Assembly: GCF_019966495.1 (NCBI RefSeq)
Contig: NZ_JAIMIA010000019.1
Span: 1-64,000, forward strand
Origin: Tateyamaria pelophila
GTDB taxonomy: Bacteria > Pseudomonadota > Alphaproteobacteria > Rhodobacterales > Rhodobacteraceae
Direction: 5' to 3'
DNA: 64,000 nt
In this document: positions 44,832 through 55,830 of the stretch, piece by piece
Layout: each line of letters starts with the position of its first letter
Position numbering within the stretch: the first letter of the stretch is position 1
The notes under the pieces: model-generated
Database searches by the model: none
What the model was told of the DNA's origin: nothing
The model's input: the letters and a program-made list of their open reading frames with translations, nothing else
Made by a program: the position numbers and the translations under genes

Positions 44832-45929
44832 ATGACCCAACCGCTTCTCATGATTGCGGCCGGCGGCACGGGTGGTCACATGTTTCCGGCGCAGGCCCTG
44901 GCCGAGGCGATGCTGGCGCGCGGTTGGCGCGTCAAGCTGAGCACGGATGCACGCGGTGCGCGCTATACCGGCGGCTTTCCGCACAGCACCGAGATCGAGC
45001 AAATTTCGTCGGCCACGTTCGCCCGCGGTGGGGTCTTGGCCAAGGCTGCGGTGCCCTTCCGCATTGGGGCCGGCGTTTTGAGTGCTGCAATCCAGATGAA
45101 GCGGGACAAGCCGTCAGTTGTTGTCGGCTTTGGCGGGTATCCGACCATTCCGGCGATGGCGGCGGCCACTTTGCTGCGCTTGCCGCGCATGATCCATGAA
45201 CAAAACGGGGTGCTGGGCCGGGTCAATCAGATCTTTGCGCCGCGTGTCGATGCGGTTGCCTGCGGCACATGGCCTACGGATGTGCCCGAGGACGTCGAAG
45301 CCATTCATGTTGGGAACCCGGTGCGCAAAGCCATTCTGGAACGTGCGGCGGCAGGATACATCGTGCCGGGCGATTACCCGATCGAATTGCTGGTCATCGG
45401 TGGCTCGCAAGGCGCACGCATCCTCTCGGACGTCATTCCCCCCGCGATTGCCAGCCTGCCGATGGAGCGGCTGCGCAGTCTGCGCGTTAGCCATCAAGCG
45501 CGCGGCGAAGACGAAGACCGCGTGCGCACCTTCTATGCCGAGCATGCCATCAACGCCGATGTGCAACCGTTTTTTCAGGATGTGCCCCGCCGCATGACCG
45601 AAGCGCAGTTGGTCATCTCGCGCTCGGGGGCGTCCTCCGTTGCGGATATTTCAGTGATTGGTCGGCCGTCGATCCTTATCCCATATGCGGCGGCGACGGG
45701 CGATCACCAAACCGCCAATGCACGTGGTCTGGCCGAAGCCGGGGCCGCCATCATGATCCCCGAAAGCCAGTTGACTGTGGACGTCATGGCCGAACAGATC
45801 GGATCGGTCCTCGACAATCCGGACGGGGCGTTGCAAATGGCGCTGGCCGCGCAAAGCGTCGGCAAACCAGAGGCCACCGAAACGCTCGCCGCCATGGTTG
45901 AAATCCTCGCTGAGAAAGGCAAAGCATGA
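44832..45929 (+). CDS. murG: Undecaprenyl-PP-MurNAc-pentapeptide N-acetylglucosaminyltransferase MurG
   Basis: A 365-residue GT-B glycosyltransferase producing lipid II on the inner membrane face. It has the G-loop [19 protein letters not shown], the second G-loop GFGGYPTIP, and [16 protein letters not shown] with [15 protein letters not shown] in the donor domain. The start at 44832 follows GGGGAAGG. It overlaps murC by four bases. Confidence 0.96.
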   Translation: MTQPLLMIAAGGTGGHMFPAQALAEAMLARGWRVKLSTDARGARYTGGFPHSTEIEQISSATFARGGVLAKAAVPFRIGAGVLSAAIQMKRDKPSVVVGFGGYPTIPAMAAATLLRLPRMIHEQNGVLGRVNQIFAPRVDAVACGTWPTDVPEDVEAIHVGNPVRKAILERAAAGYIVPGDYPIELLVIGGSQGARILSDVIPPAIASLPMERLRSLRVSHQARGEDEDRVRTFYAEHAINADVQPFFQDVPRRMTEAQLVISRSGASSVADISVIGRPSILIPYAAATGDHQTANARGLAEAGAAIMIPESQLTVDVMAEQIGSVLDNPDGALQMALAAQSVGKPEATETLAAMVEILAEKGKA

Positions 45930-47332
45930 ACGCCGCGACCAAACTCCCAACAGATGTTGGCCCGATTCATTTTGTCGGCATCGGCGGCATCGGCATGTCC
46001 GGCATCGCCGAGGTGCTGTTGAACCATGGCTATACCGTGCAGGGCTCCGATCTGAAGGCGACGAAAATCACGGATCGGCTGGTCGATCTGGGAGCGACAG
46101 TGTTCGAAGGCCAAAAGGCCCGGAATGTCGAGAATGCCGCTGTGGTGGTGATCTCGTCTGCGATCAAGCCGGGCAATGCCGAGTTGGACGCCGCGCGGAT
46201 CCTTGGCCTGCCCATCGTGCGGCGCGCCGAAATGCTGGCCGAGTTGATGCGCTTGAAATCGAACATCGCGATTGCGGGCACCCACGGCAAGACGACAACC
46301 ACAACGATGGTTGCGGCCTTGCTGGATGAGGGCAAATTTGACCCGACCGTGGTGAATGGCGGCATCATCCACGCCTATGGCAGCAATGCGCGCAAGGGTG
46401 AAGGCGAGTGGATGGTTGTCGAGGCAGATGAAAGCGACGGTACGTTCAATCGGTTGCCCGCCACCATCGCCATCGTGACAAATATCGACCCCGAACATAT
46501 GGAACACTGGGGTACCGAAGCGGCGCTGCACCAAGGGTTCCTTGATTTCGTGTCCAACATTCCGTTTTACGGCGTGGCCGTGTGTTGCACCGACGATCCA
46601 GACGTGCAGGCCCTGGTGGGCAAGATCACCGACCGGCGTGTCATCACCTACGGGTTCAACGCGCAGGCCGATGTGCGGGCGATCAACCTGAGCTACAAGG
46701 CAGGCGTGGCTCATTTCGATGTGGCGTTGCAGGCCGAAGACAAGGTGATCGAGAATTGCAGCCTGCCGATGCCCGGTGACCACAATGTGTCCAATGCGTT
46801 GTCCGCGATTGCGGTGGCACGTCATCTGGGCATGAAAGGGGATGAAATCCGTGCGGCTCTGGCGGCGTTCGGGGGCGTTAACCGCCGCTTTACCCGTGTG
46901 GGCGAAATTGACGGCGTGACGATCATCGATGATTACGGCCATCATCCGGTAGAAATCGCGGCGGTGCTGAAGGCCGCGCGGCAGGCGACGGACGGGCGCG
47001 TGATCGCAGTGCATCAACCGCACCGCTACACCCGGCTCAGCCATCACTTTGATGAATTCTGCGCCTGTTTCAATGACGCGGATGTGGTGGGCATTGCCGA
47101 GGTGTTTTCGGCCGGCGAGGCGCCGATAGAGGGCGCCAGCCGCGATGACCTTGTGGCCGGTTTGATCCGGCATGGTCATCGTCATGCCCGCGCTGTTATC
47201 GGCGAAGATGATCTGGAGCGTCTGGTGCGCGAGCAGGCGCGGCCCGGTGATATGGTCGTCTGCCTTGGGGCAGGAACGATCAGCACCTGGGCTAATGGCT
47301 TGCCCGGGCGGTTGCAGAAAGGGGCGGCGTAA
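45926..47332 (+). CDS. murC: UDP-N-acetylmuramate:L-alanine ligase MurC
   Basis: A 468-residue Mur ligase for the first stem-peptide residue. Key blocks are [17 protein letters not shown] (Rossmann loop), [16 protein letters not shown] (P-loop), EADESDGTF, and [18 protein letters not shown] with HQPHRYTRL. It starts inside the murG stop codon (ATGA). Confidence 0.97.
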   Translation: MNAATKLPTDVGPIHFVGIGGIGMSGIAEVLLNHGYTVQGSDLKATKITDRLVDLGATVFEGQKARNVENAAVVVISSAIKPGNAELDAARILGLPIVRRAEMLAELMRLKSNIAIAGTHGKTTTTTMVAALLDEGKFDPTVVNGGIIHAYGSNARKGEGEWMVVEADESDGTFNRLPATIAIVTNIDPEHMEHWGTEAALHQGFLDFVSNIPFYGVAVCCTDDPDVQALVGKITDRRVITYGFNAQADVRAINLSYKAGVAHFDVALQAEDKVIENCSLPMPGDHNVSNALSAIAVARHLGMKGDEIRAALAAFGGVNRRFTRVGEIDGVTIIDDYGHHPVEIAAVLKAARQATDGRVIAVHQPHRYTRLSHHFDEFCACFNDADVVGIAEVFSAGEAPIEGASRDDLVAGLIRHGHRHARAVIGEDDLERLVREQARPGDMVVCLGAGTISTWANGLPGRLQKGAA

Positions 47333-47495
47333 GTGCGGTGATTAAAGTAGTCGTTTCAAGAGTTTTTTATTTCGGCAGGGCCTTGGTGTCGGATGTCCCG
47401 GCATTGGCCGCTGCACGGCGCGCTGCCGCTCAAGATATCAAAGCCCGCGTCACGGCGCGGGGACACAACCCTCGTTTTTTACCGGAGCTGTGCGG

Positions 47496-47750
47496 ATGAG
47501 CTTGTCTTTGATCCTTGCCTGTATTTGGGGCCTCGTTGCGAACCTGCTGGCGATGCTGCCCAGTCGCGACAATCATTGGACCTATGCCTATGTCCTCATT
47601 GCCTTCGGCATTCCGATCGTCGGTTTTGTCACCTACCAGCACGGACCGGGGGCGGGGCTGTTCGTAATGGCGGCGGGCATGAGCGTGCTGCGCTGGCCGG
47701 TGATCTATGTCACCCGCTGGGTCAAGAACTGGGTCGCATCGCGCAAATGA
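47496..47750 (+). CDS. DUF2484 family membrane protein
   Basis: An 84-residue protein with three hydrophobic segments ([54 protein letters not shown]). It has the DUF2484 pattern and its usual place between murC and murB in Rhodobacteraceae. Function is unknown; the position suggests an envelope role. GGAG lies 8 bases before the ATG at 47496. A GTG two codons earlier is a less likely start. Confidence 0.85.
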   Translation: MSLSLILACIWGLVANLLAMLPSRDNHWTYAYVLIAFGIPIVGFVTYQHGPGAGLFVMAAGMSVLRWPVIYVTRWVKNWVASRK

Positions 47751-47769
47751 ACTGCGCCGTCGCTTTCCC

Positions 47770-48696
47770 ATGATCTATGATCTGCCCGCCGTTCGCGGCA
47801 CGCTGACCCCGCAAAAGGACCTGTCCGCTCTCACGTGGTTGCGCGTGGGCGGCCCGGCGGACTGGTTATTTCAGCCGGCCGATGCCGAAGATCTGAGCGC
47901 GTTTCTCGCGGCTCTTGGCCCGGATGTCCCTGTATTTCCCATGGGAGTAGGGTCGAATCTGATCGTGCGGGATGGCGGCTTGCGCGCGGTCGTCATCCGC
48001 CTGTCGCAGCGCGGCTTTGGCCAGATCGAGGTGAACGGGCTTGAGGTAACGGCAGGGGCCGCCGCATTGGACGGCCGGGTGGCGACGACCGCCGCGGCCG
48101 CCGGGGTGGACCTGACATTCCTGCGCACGATTCCCGGATCCATTGGCGGTGCCGTGCGCATGAATGCGGGCTGCTATGGCAGTTATACTGCGGATGTCTT
48201 TGTCTCCGCACAGGCGGTGCTGCGTGACGGCACCCTGGTCACTCTGAACGCCGATGATCTGCGTTTTGCCTATCGCCAGTCCAGTGTCCCGGACGGAGCC
48301 GTGATCACCTCGGTGACCTTGCGCGGCGTATCCGGCGATGCCGACGCGCTTGCGACGCGTATGCAGGAGCAACTGGCCAAGCGTGATGCGACGCAGCCGA
48401 CGAAAGACCGCAGCGCGGGGTCAACCTTCCGAAATCCGGCAGGATTTTCGTCGACCGGGCGGGCCGATGACGTGCATGACCTCAAGGCGTGGAAAGTGAT
48501 TGATGATGCGGGTTTACGCGGCGCGCGACGCGGTGGCGCCCAGATGAGCGAGAAGCATTCCAACTTTTTGATCAATACGGGCGGCGCCACAGCAGCCGAC
48601 CTCGAAGGATTGGGCGAAGAGGTGCGAAAAAAGGTTTACGATTCAAGCGGTATCACGCTAGAGTGGGAAATTATGCGTGTAGGCGATCCGACATAA
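47770..48696 (+). CDS. murB: UDP-N-acetylenolpyruvoylglucosamine reductase MurB
   Basis: A 308-residue FAD enzyme completing UDP-MurNAc synthesis. It has [17 protein letters not shown], the FAD-binding [12 protein letters not shown], and [21 protein letters not shown]. The proton-donor region is [13 protein letters not shown], and the C-terminal [17 protein letters not shown] block is present. It is the compact type without the extra E. coli loops. The start at 47770 lacks a strong ribosome site; translation may be coupled to the DUF2484 gene. Confidence 0.96.
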   Translation: MIYDLPAVRGTLTPQKDLSALTWLRVGGPADWLFQPADAEDLSAFLAALGPDVPVFPMGVGSNLIVRDGGLRAVVIRLSQRGFGQIEVNGLEVTAGAAALDGRVATTAAAAGVDLTFLRTIPGSIGGAVRMNAGCYGSYTADVFVSAQAVLRDGTLVTLNADDLRFAYRQSSVPDGAVITSVTLRGVSGDADALATRMQEQLAKRDATQPTKDRSAGSTFRNPAGFSSTGRADDVHDLKAWKVIDDAGLRGARRGGAQMSEKHSNFLINTGGATAADLEGLGEEVRKKVYDSSGITLEWEIMRVGDPT

Positions 48697-48786
48697 GATC
48701 TCACGCGCAGGGCAGATCGAAAAAAGCGATCAATAAACGGCGAATAATGATGAGGGTCCGCAAACGGGCCCCGGAACCAGAGGCAC

Positions 48787-49710
48787 ATGGCGGGTCAGTC
48801 GAGCAGGACGTCCCCGACAGTGGCGGTGTTAATGGGTGGCCCCTCGGCAGAGCGCGAGGTGTCTCTCTCGAGCGGGCAAGCCTGCGCAGCGGCGCTGAGG
48901 GACCAAGGATATAACGTGGTTGAGGTCGATGCTGGCCCCGACCTTGTTGCCGTTTTGCACTCCATAAAGCCTTGCGCTGTCCTGAACTGCCTGCATGGCC
49001 GTTGGGGCGAGGATGGTTGCGTGCAGGGGCTGCTGGAATGGATCGGCGTGCCGTATTCTCATTCCGGCGTGTTGTCCTCAGCTTTGGCGATGGACAAGCA
49101 GCGCACCAAGGATGTGTATCGCAGCGTCGGCCTGCCGGTGGTGGACAGCCTCATCGTGTCGGCGGATGCGGTGCGCGCGGCGCATGTGATGACGCCGCCC
49201 TATGTCGTAAAGCCCAACAACGAAGGATCGAGCGTCGGTGTCTACCTTGTGCACGAGGCCTCCAACGGCCCGCCGCAGCTTGCTGCGGATATGCCCGAAT
49301 TCGTGATGGTCGAAGCCTTTGCCGCAGGGCGGGAGTTGACCACAACCGTGATGGGCGGCCGTCCCCTCGGCGTGACCGATATCCTCACCGATGGCTGGTA
49401 TGATTATGACGCCAAATACAAACCGGGCGGATCGCGCCACGTGATCCCCGCCGATGTACCCACCGAGATTTTCGACCTGTGCCAGGATTATGCGGTGCGT
49501 GCCCACAATGCTTTGGGATGCAAAGGTGTGAGCCGAACGGATTTTCGCTGGGACGAAGGCAAAGGGGTCGCGGGGCTGATTTTGCTTGAAACCAACACCC
49601 AGCCCGGCATGACGCCGACGTCGCTGTCGCCCGAACAGGCGATCGCCGCGGGGATCTCCTTTGGCGAGCTTTGTGCCTGGATGGTGGAGGACGCGTCATG
49701 CCATCGCTGA
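48787..49710 (+). CDS. ddl: D-alanine:D-alanine ligase Ddl
   Basis: A 307-residue ATP-grasp enzyme supplying D-Ala-D-Ala to MurF. It has VAVLMGGPSAEREVSLSSG, HGRWGEDGCVQGLLEWIGVP, VVKPNNEGSSVGV (ATP-grasp) and LLETNTQPGMTPTSLSPEQA. The usual GxxGE is GRWGED here, an acceptable variant. Its end overlaps ftsQ by 13 bp. Confidence 0.96.
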   Translation: MAGQSSRTSPTVAVLMGGPSAEREVSLSSGQACAAALRDQGYNVVEVDAGPDLVAVLHSIKPCAVLNCLHGRWGEDGCVQGLLEWIGVPYSHSGVLSSALAMDKQRTKDVYRSVGLPVVDSLIVSADAVRAAHVMTPPYVVKPNNEGSSVGVYLVHEASNGPPQLAADMPEFVMVEAFAAGRELTTTVMGGRPLGVTDILTDGWYDYDAKYKPGGSRHVIPADVPTEIFDLCQDYAVRAHNALGCKGVSRTDFRWDEGKGVAGLILLETNTQPGMTPTSLSPEQAIAAGISFGELCAWMVEDASCHR

Positions 49711-50585
49711 AACGTGCCTCCCGCGCCGATCCGGCGCCGTCCCGTTGGTCATGGCGCTTGCAGCGTCTGATGCTGACGCCTGCTTTCCTGTTCTGCCTGC
49801 GTGTCGGTGTGCCGTTCATGGCCATGTTCGCGCTCGGCACTTGGTACCTGTCCAATCCGGACACACGCGCGGCGATCACGGAAACGGTGGCAGAGGCGCG
49901 TGCCGCAATCGAGCAGCGTCCGGAGTTCATGGTCAATCTGATGGCCATCGACGGCGGCGATGCCGAATTATCCGAAGCAATCCGCACCGCCGTGCCGTTG
50001 GATTTCCCGATGTCGTCCTTTGATCTGGACCCGGCAGAGATACGGGGCCGTCTGCTTGAATTGCCACCAATCAAGGAAGTCTCTGTGCGCATTCGTCCGG
50101 GTGGCGTGCTGCACGTGGATGTCACCCCGCGCGTGCCTGTCGCGATCTGGCGTACCGCCCGCGGCTTGACCCTGATCGATGACGAAGGCGCAGTCGTTGC
50201 CCCGATTGCACAACGAAGCCAGCACCCCAAACTGCCTGTGATCGCAGGCGAAGGTGCCGCGGAACATGTGGATGAAGCGTTGCAGCTTGTCGCGGCGGCG
50301 GCCCCTTTGGGCGACCGTCTGCGCGGTTTGGTGCGGATGGGCGACCGGCGCTGGGATGTGGTGCTTGACCGGAGTCAGCGCATCCTTCTGCCGACCGAAG
50401 GGGCGGTACGTGCGCTCGAACGGGTCATCGTTCTGGAGGCCACGCCGTCGCGCAAAGTGCTGAGCCGTGACATTGCGCGCATCGATATGCGCCTGCACGA
50501 CCGGCCCACCGTTCGCATGAATGCCACAGCCACCGAAGAGTGGCGCCGGATCCGACAGTTGAATTCCGAGAAAGAGTTGCAGTGA
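49698..50585 (+). CDS. ftsQ: Cell division protein FtsQ
   Basis: A 295-residue bitopic membrane protein. A basic cytoplasmic tail is followed by a helix at about residues 33-53, then a POTRA-like domain (SSFDLDPAEIRGRLLELPPI, VSVRIRPGGVLHVDVTPRVP), and a beta domain with VHVDEALQLV-like and VLDRSQRILLP segments. It links FtsL/FtsB to the divisome. GGAGG precedes the start within ddl. The stop overlaps the ftsA start. Confidence 0.93.
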   Translation: MPSLKRASRADPAPSRWSWRLQRLMLTPAFLFCLRVGVPFMAMFALGTWYLSNPDTRAAITETVAEARAAIEQRPEFMVNLMAIDGGDAELSEAIRTAVPLDFPMSSFDLDPAEIRGRLLELPPIKEVSVRIRPGGVLHVDVTPRVPVAIWRTARGLTLIDDEGAVVAPIAQRSQHPKLPVIAGEGAAEHVDEALQLVAAAAPLGDRLRGLVRMGDRRWDVVLDRSQRILLPTEGAVRALERVIVLEATPSRKVLSRDIARIDMRLHDRPTVRMNATATEEWRRIRQLNSEKELQ

Positions 50586-51919
50586 TGACCGACCTTTATT
50601 CAAATCAGCGCAGCATGCGCAACATGCGCAAGATCGCGATGCAGCGGGGCGTGGTCGCCATTCTCGATGTGGGCAGTTCCAAGATCGCCTGCCTTGTGCT
50701 GCGCTTTGATGGCAACGCGCAACTTGGCGACGACGGAGAGATCGGCTCGCTGGCGGGGCAGTCCGGCTTTCGCGTCATCGGGGCCGCAACGACGCGGTCG
50801 CGGGGCGTCACATTCGGCGAGATCAATGCCATACAGGAAACCGAACGCGCCATTCGCACCGTGTTGCAGGCGGCGCAGAAAATGGCCGGGATTCGCGTCG
50901 ATCACGTGATTGCCTGTCTGGCCGGGGCGGAACCGCGCAGCTACGGGCTTGATGCGCGCATCGATGTCGAAGGACAAGCCGTCAGCGAAGCGGACGTGGC
51001 CCGTGTTTTGTCGCGCTGCGATGTGCCGGACTATGGCGAGGGCCGAGAGGTGCTGCATGCCCAACCGGTCAATTTCGCCCTGGACCACCGATCAGGCTTG
51101 TCTGACCCGCGCGGCCAACTGGGCTCGGAGCTTGCTGTTGATTTGCATATGCTGACCGTGGATGCAGCCGCCGTCCAGCATTTGGCGCATTGTATCAAAC
51201 GCTGTGATCTGGAACTGGCGGGCATCGCATCCTCGGCTTATGTCGCTGGCATTTCTGCGCTGGTTGAGGATGAACAGGAGCTGGGGGCGGCTTGTATCGA
51301 TCTGGGTGGCGGGTCCACGGGCGTATCGATCTTTATCAAAAAGCACATGATCTTTGCGGACTCCGTCCGGATGGGCGGCGATCACGTCACCAGCGATATC
51401 TCGATGGGATTGCAGGTGCCGATGGCCAACGCCGAACGGATCAAGACCTTTTACGGCGGTGTTCAGGCGACCGGTATGGACGACCGCGAAATGATCGAAA
51501 TCGGCGGCGAGACGGGGGATTACGAACACGACCGCCGCACCGCCAGCCGCGCCGAACTGATCGGCATCATGCGCCCGCGCGTCGAGGAGATCCTCGAAGA
51601 GGTGCGCGCCCGACTGGATGCGGCGGGTTTCGACCACTTGCCCAGCCAGCAGATTGTTCTGACAGGCGGCGGCAGCCAAATTCCGGGCCTCGATGGGCTC
51701 GCATCAAAGATCCTTGGCCAGCAGGTACGACTTGGCCGACCGCTGCGCGTGCATGGATTGCCACAGGCCGCGACGGGGCCGAGCTTTGCCAGTGCCGTCG
51801 GCCTCGCTCTTTTTGCGGCCCATCCGCAAGACGAGTGGTGGGATTTCGACATTTCCCACGACCGGTATCCAAAGCGCAGCCTGCGCCGCGCGGTGAAATG
51901 GTTCCGGGATAACTGGTGA
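50585..51919 (+). CDS. ftsA: Cell division protein FtsA
   Basis: A 444-residue actin-fold ATPase that tethers FtsZ to the membrane. It has the phosphate-1 motif AILDVGSSKIACLV, the SHS2/1C domain around VDHVIACLAG, and the phosphate-2 motif ACIDLGGGSTGVSIF. The adenosine motif is VLTGGGSQIPGLDGLA. The C-terminus ends in an amphipathic, Arg/Trp-rich helix (SLRRAVKWFRDNW), the membrane-targeting sequence. It overlaps ftsQ by one base. Confidence 0.96.
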   Translation: MTDLYSNQRSMRNMRKIAMQRGVVAILDVGSSKIACLVLRFDGNAQLGDDGEIGSLAGQSGFRVIGAATTRSRGVTFGEINAIQETERAIRTVLQAAQKMAGIRVDHVIACLAGAEPRSYGLDARIDVEGQAVSEADVARVLSRCDVPDYGEGREVLHAQPVNFALDHRSGLSDPRGQLGSELAVDLHMLTVDAAAVQHLAHCIKRCDLELAGIASSAYVAGISALVEDEQELGAACIDLGGGSTGVSIFIKKHMIFADSVRMGGDHVTSDISMGLQVPMANAERIKTFYGGVQATGMDDREMIEIGGETGDYEHDRRTASRAELIGIMRPRVEEILEEVRARLDAAGFDHLPSQQIVLTGGGSQIPGLDGLASKILGQQVRLGRPLRVHGLPQAATGPSFASAVGLALFAAHPQDEWWDFDISHDRYPKRSLRRAVKWFRDNW

Positions 51920-52093
51920 TCGCAAAATGTGGGATCATCGTGGACATAGAGTGAACAAGAGCAAGAAATCGCCCATATTTTGCGTTAATTTTGTGTTTTT
52001 CGCGTGACGGATAAGCCACAAAGCGTTAGGTTTATGGGTATTAAGGCAAAAAAACACCCGCGAATGCGGCAAACAATACAGGCGGATATTACG

Positions 52094-53704
52094 ATGACCT
52101 TGAACCTTTCACTGCCCGGGCAGGACGAGTTGAAACCCCGCATCACCGTCTTTGGTGTCGGCGGGGCGGGCGGCAACGCCGTCAACAACATGATCGAAAA
52201 AGAGCTGGATGGTGTCGATTTCGTCGTCGCCAACACCGACGCGCAGGCGCTGCAACAATCCGCCGCCGCCAATCGTGTGCAGCTGGGGATCAAAGTCACC
52301 GAAGGTCTTGGGGCAGGGGCGCGGGCAAGCGTTGGCGCCGCCGCAGCCGAGGAGTCAATCGAGCAGATCGTCGATCATCTGGCGGGCGCGCACATGTGCT
52401 TTATCACCGCCGGAATGGGCGGTGGTACGGGCACGGGTGCTGCACCGATCATCGCACAAGCTGCCCGCGAGTTGGGCGTGCTGACTGTCGGTGTCGTGAC
52501 CAAACCTTTCCAGTTTGAGGGCGGCAAACGCATGAAGCAGGCCGAAGACGGTATCGAGGCGCTGCAAAAGATGGTCGACACGCTGATCATCATCCCCAAC
52601 CAGAACCTGTTCCGTCTTGCCAATGAAAAGACCACGTTTACCGAAGCGTTTTCGATGGCGGATGATGTGCTTTACCAGGGTGTTAAGGGCGTAACGGACT
52701 TGATGGTCCGTCCCGGCCTGATCAACCTCGACTTTGCGGATGTCCGTGCTGTCATGGACGAAATGGGCAAGGCGATGATGGGGACGGGCGAGGCCGAGGG
52801 CGAAGATCGCGCCGTTCAGGCCGCCGAGAAGGCCATTGCCAACCCGCTGCTGGACGAAATTTCGCTACGCGGCGCCAAAGGTGTGCTGATCAACATCACC
52901 GGGTCGCATGACCTGACCCTGTTCGAATTGGACGAAGCGGCGAACCGTATCCGCGAAGAGGTCGATCCGGACGCGAACATCATCGTCGGATCGACCCTCG
53001 ACACTGCGATGCAGGGCATGATGCGCGTCAGCGTTGTGGCCACGGGCATCGACGCCAGCGACGTGAACAGCGAATTGCCGGTTCCCCGGCGCAGCATGGC
53101 CGCACCGCTGAAGCCAACCGTGATGGCAGAAGAGGCTGATGACTATCCAGAACCGGCCCCCGCTTTGGTCGCCGCCGCCGCAGAAGAGCCCACGCTCTTC
53201 GAAGAGTTGGATGCACAAACCGTTGCCGCAGAAGACATGGCCGAGGATATCTTTGGCGAAGAAACGCAAGCCGAGGACGACGACGGTCTGCCACCCCCGG
53301 CCTATCAGCCGCAGGTTGCAGCCTTTGAGCCGACGCCAGAGCCTGAAACGCGCCGGGCCGAAGAGTTCGTCGCTCCGCGTGCGCCAGCACCCGGAACACC
53401 GTCCCCCGAAGCCCTGGCCCGTCTGCGCGCGGCCACGCAAAAGGCGACGGCATCACCGCAACGCCAGCACCACGCAGCCGAGCATGCCGTGACAGCAGCA
53501 GGTGAAAAGCCGCGCTTTGGAATCAACTCCCTGATCAACCGGATGACGGGTTCAGGTGAAGGCACGGGCGCGGAACGTCCTGCACGTCAGCAACCGCCGG
53601 TACAGCGCCAGGCCGCCGCTCCGGCGCCACAGCCCGTCGAAGCCGTGGACCCTGATCAGGAACGGATCGAGATCCCGGCATTTTTGCGTCGCCAGGCGAA
53701 CTAG
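52094..53704 (+). CDS. ftsZ: Cell division GTPase FtsZ
   Basis: A 536-residue tubulin homologue forming the Z ring. It has [15 protein letters not shown], the GTP signature [12 protein letters not shown] and the T7 loop [11 protein letters not shown]. The linker beyond about residue 320 is long, acidic and proline-rich, as in alphaproteobacteria. Two conserved pieces close the protein, [12 protein letters not shown] and the C-terminal peptide [12 protein letters not shown] that binds FtsA. The start at 52094 fits the family N-terminus; the frame stays open upstream. A 174-bp spacer after ftsA probably contains a dedicated promoter. Confidence 0.97.
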   Translation: MTLNLSLPGQDELKPRITVFGVGGAGGNAVNNMIEKELDGVDFVVANTDAQALQQSAAANRVQLGIKVTEGLGAGARASVGAAAAEESIEQIVDHLAGAHMCFITAGMGGGTGTGAAPIIAQAARELGVLTVGVVTKPFQFEGGKRMKQAEDGIEALQKMVDTLIIIPNQNLFRLANEKTTFTEAFSMADDVLYQGVKGVTDLMVRPGLINLDFADVRAVMDEMGKAMMGTGEAEGEDRAVQAAEKAIANPLLDEISLRGAKGVLINITGSHDLTLFELDEAANRIREEVDPDANIIVGSTLDTAMQGMMRVSVVATGIDASDVNSELPVPRRSMAAPLKPTVMAEEADDYPEPAPALVAAAAEEPTLFEELDAQTVAAEDMAEDIFGEETQAEDDDGLPPPAYQPQVAAFEPTPEPETRRAEEFVAPRAPAPGTPSPEALARLRAATQKATASPQRQHHAAEHAVTAAGEKPRFGINSLINRMTGSGEGTGAERPARQQPPVQRQAAAPAPQPVEAVDPDQERIEIPAFLRRQAN

Positions 53705-53727
53705 GCACAAATCATCTCGTCAAATCT

Positions 53728-53752
53728 GGGCCGCATCACTGCGGCCCTTTTT
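53728..53752 (+). terminator. Strong terminator after ftsZ
   Basis: GGGCCGCA-TCAC-TGCGGCCC is a perfect 8-bp stem followed by TTTTT. It ends the division cluster proper and separates it from lpxC. Confidence 0.9.
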
Positions 53753-53900
53753 GCGTTTGATATCAAGGCCGGTTCATGTGGTGCGCGCATAACCGCCCAT
53801 GGGATTCCGCGATGTTTCAGTCCGTTACAAAGATTGAGTTGAGTGTTGGCAGGGGCATCCATAGGTATCCTCAGGTCTAATCGGGGTGCGACTTGGCACG

Positions 53901-54824
53901 ATGCAAACAACTGTGAAATCGCCAATTTCTTTCGCTGGGCGTGGATTGCACTCGGGCAAGAAGGCCCGCGTGACGATTCGTCCGGCGATGGCCGAGCACG
54001 GTATTTGGTTTGTCCGGACGGATATAGATGTGGGTGACACGATCGTGCCTGCCCGCTGGGATATGGTGCGTGAAACGTCCCTATGTACGACGCTCGCCAA
54101 TGACGCGGGCGTGACAGTCAGTACGGTGGAGCACCTGATGGCCGCTCTGGTCGGCTGTGGCGTTCACAACTGCCTGATCGAGATCGATGGGCCCGAGGTC
54201 CCGATCATGGATGGCTCTGCGGTGGCGTTTGTGCGCGGATTGATGCAGCGCGGCTTGCGCATCCTGCCAGCCCCGGTGCGGGCTTTCGAGGTGCTCAAGC
54301 CTGTCAGCGTTGAACATGGTGGTGCGACAGCGACAATCCTGCCCTCTGACAGGATGCGTATTGAATTTCATATCGATTTCAAAGACGCTGCGATCGGACG
54401 CCAGCACAAATCCTTGAGTATGGACAACGGCAACTTTGCCCGCGAACTCTGTGACAGCCGCACGTTCTGTCGCAAGGGTGATATCGAAAAAATGCAGGCC
54501 AACGGTCGGGCGCTGGGCGGCAAAGCCGGCAGGAATGCCGTCATTTTTGATGGCGATCGCGTGTCCAGCCCGGGCGGTTTGCGTCATTCGGATGAACCGG
54601 TGCGTCACAAGATGCTTGATGCGCTGGGTGATCTGGCACTGGCCGGTGCGCCGCTGATCGGGCACTATATCGGGGTGCGGGCGGGCCATGCGCTGACCAA
54701 TCAACTGCTGCGCGAACTGTTCACGACGCCGGATGCCGTGCGTATGGTGATATGCGACGCAGAAATGCTGGCGCGTCTGCCGGGCTATGGCCTTGTTTGG
54801 GACGAGATCCCCGCTGTTGCGTGA
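53901..54824 (+). CDS. lpxC: UDP-3-O-acyl-N-acetylglucosamine deacetylase LpxC
   Basis: A 307-residue zinc amidase committing the cell to lipid A synthesis. Zinc ligands and catalytic residues are visible in VSTVEHLMAAL and HKMLDALGDLALAG, and the opening block ISFAGRGLHSG is typical. The start at 53901 (MQTTVKSP) is chosen over a GTG five codons earlier. Its promoter should lie in the 148 bp after the ftsZ terminator. It and the next gene indicate an outer membrane with lipid A. Confidence 0.96.
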   Translation: MQTTVKSPISFAGRGLHSGKKARVTIRPAMAEHGIWFVRTDIDVGDTIVPARWDMVRETSLCTTLANDAGVTVSTVEHLMAALVGCGVHNCLIEIDGPEVPIMDGSAVAFVRGLMQRGLRILPAPVRAFEVLKPVSVEHGGATATILPSDRMRIEFHIDFKDAAIGRQHKSLSMDNGNFARELCDSRTFCRKGDIEKMQANGRALGGKAGRNAVIFDGDRVSSPGGLRHSDEPVRHKMLDALGDLALAGAPLIGHYIGVRAGHALTNQLLRELFTTPDAVRMVICDAEMLARLPGYGLVWDEIPAVA

Positions 54825-54927
54825 CGCAGAGCGAATTCGTCATTTTCCCCCCCGGAACTATTGTGCTAGAGAAAGTCTAACAGCCCACGAAAAGGGCGGC
54901 GTACTGCATCTCTGGGGGTGGCAAGGC

Positions 54928-55794
54928 ATGATCCGATGCAATTCCATGATACGTCTGACACTGGTCATGACGTTGGCGGCTGTCCTTGCCGCCTGTGGTG
55001 GCAACGGTCGCCCGACGGTCGGTGGTTTTTTCAATCAACAGGAAGTTCCGCTGGACAACTTTACGGCGGAACAGATCTTTGGCCGGGGTGAATTTGAGCT
55101 GGATAATAACAATCCCGGCGAAGCAGCATATTACTTCTCCGAAATCGAGCGGCTCTATCCTTATTCCGATTGGGCGCGCAGGGCCTTGATCATGCAGGCG
55201 TTTTCCTACCACCGCGACAAGGATTACCCCAACAGCCGGTCCGCAGCACAGCGTTTCATCGATTTCTATCCCGATGATGACGATGCGGCCTATGCGCAAT
55301 ACCTGCTCGCGCTCAGCTACTATGATCAGATCGACGAAGTCGGTCGTGATCAGGGCCTGACCTTTCAGGCATTGCAGGCTTTGCGTGAAGTGATCGAGCG
55401 CTATCCTGACAGCGAATATGCCAAATCCTCAATTCTGAAATTCGATCTCGCCTTTGATCACCTTGCGGGCAAGGAGATGGAGATCGGGCGGTATTATCTG
55501 AAGCGCGGGCGCTATACGGCGGCCATCAATCGCTTCCGTGTTGTCGTCGAAGACTTCCAGACCACGACCCACACGCCCGAGGCGTTGCACCGTTTGGTGG
55601 AAAGCTACCTGTCCTTGGGTTTGGCTGCCGAGGCCCAGACAGCGGCGGCGATTCTCGGATACAACTACCAGGCAAGCGAGTGGTATCAGGACAGCTTCAA
55701 CTTGCTGGCCGGGAACGGGTTGGAGCCCGGACCGTTCAGCGATGGATGGCTGCGCCAGATCTATCGTCAGATGATCAAGGGCCGTTGGATTTAA
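54928..55794 (+). CDS. bamD: Outer membrane assembly lipoprotein BamD
   Basis: A 288-residue lipoprotein precursor with lipobox LAAC after a hydrophobic signal (LTLVMTLAAVLAAC). TPR-like pairs follow from about residue 50 (AEQIFGRGEFELDNNNPGEA; ALIMQAFSYHRDKDYPNSRS; YYLKRGRYTAAINRFRVVVE). It works with BamA to insert outer-membrane proteins. The start at 54928 is one of two close ATG codons and the choice is uncertain by six residues. Confidence 0.93.
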   Translation: MIRCNSMIRLTLVMTLAAVLAACGGNGRPTVGGFFNQQEVPLDNFTAEQIFGRGEFELDNNNPGEAAYYFSEIERLYPYSDWARRALIMQAFSYHRDKDYPNSRSAAQRFIDFYPDDDDAAYAQYLLALSYYDQIDEVGRDQGLTFQALQALREVIERYPDSEYAKSSILKFDLAFDHLAGKEMEIGRYYLKRGRYTAAINRFRVVVEDFQTTTHTPEALHRLVESYLSLGLAAEAQTAAAILGYNYQASEWYQDSFNLLAGNGLEPGPFSDGWLRQIYRQMIKGRWI

Positions 55795-55830
55795 GCAACG
55801 TTTTGGTACAGGCCATTTTGGTGGGCGGAT

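Noticed and set aside
51970-52000. CtrA-type box before ftsZ (TTAA-N7-TTTT)
   Set aside because: Only the first half-site matches; the second is a T-run typical of AT-rich promoter DNA.
53757-53766. TTGATATCAA between ftsZ and lpxC as an FNR-type site
   Set aside because: FNR/FnrL sites need a 4-bp spacer between TTGAT and ATCAA; here there is none.
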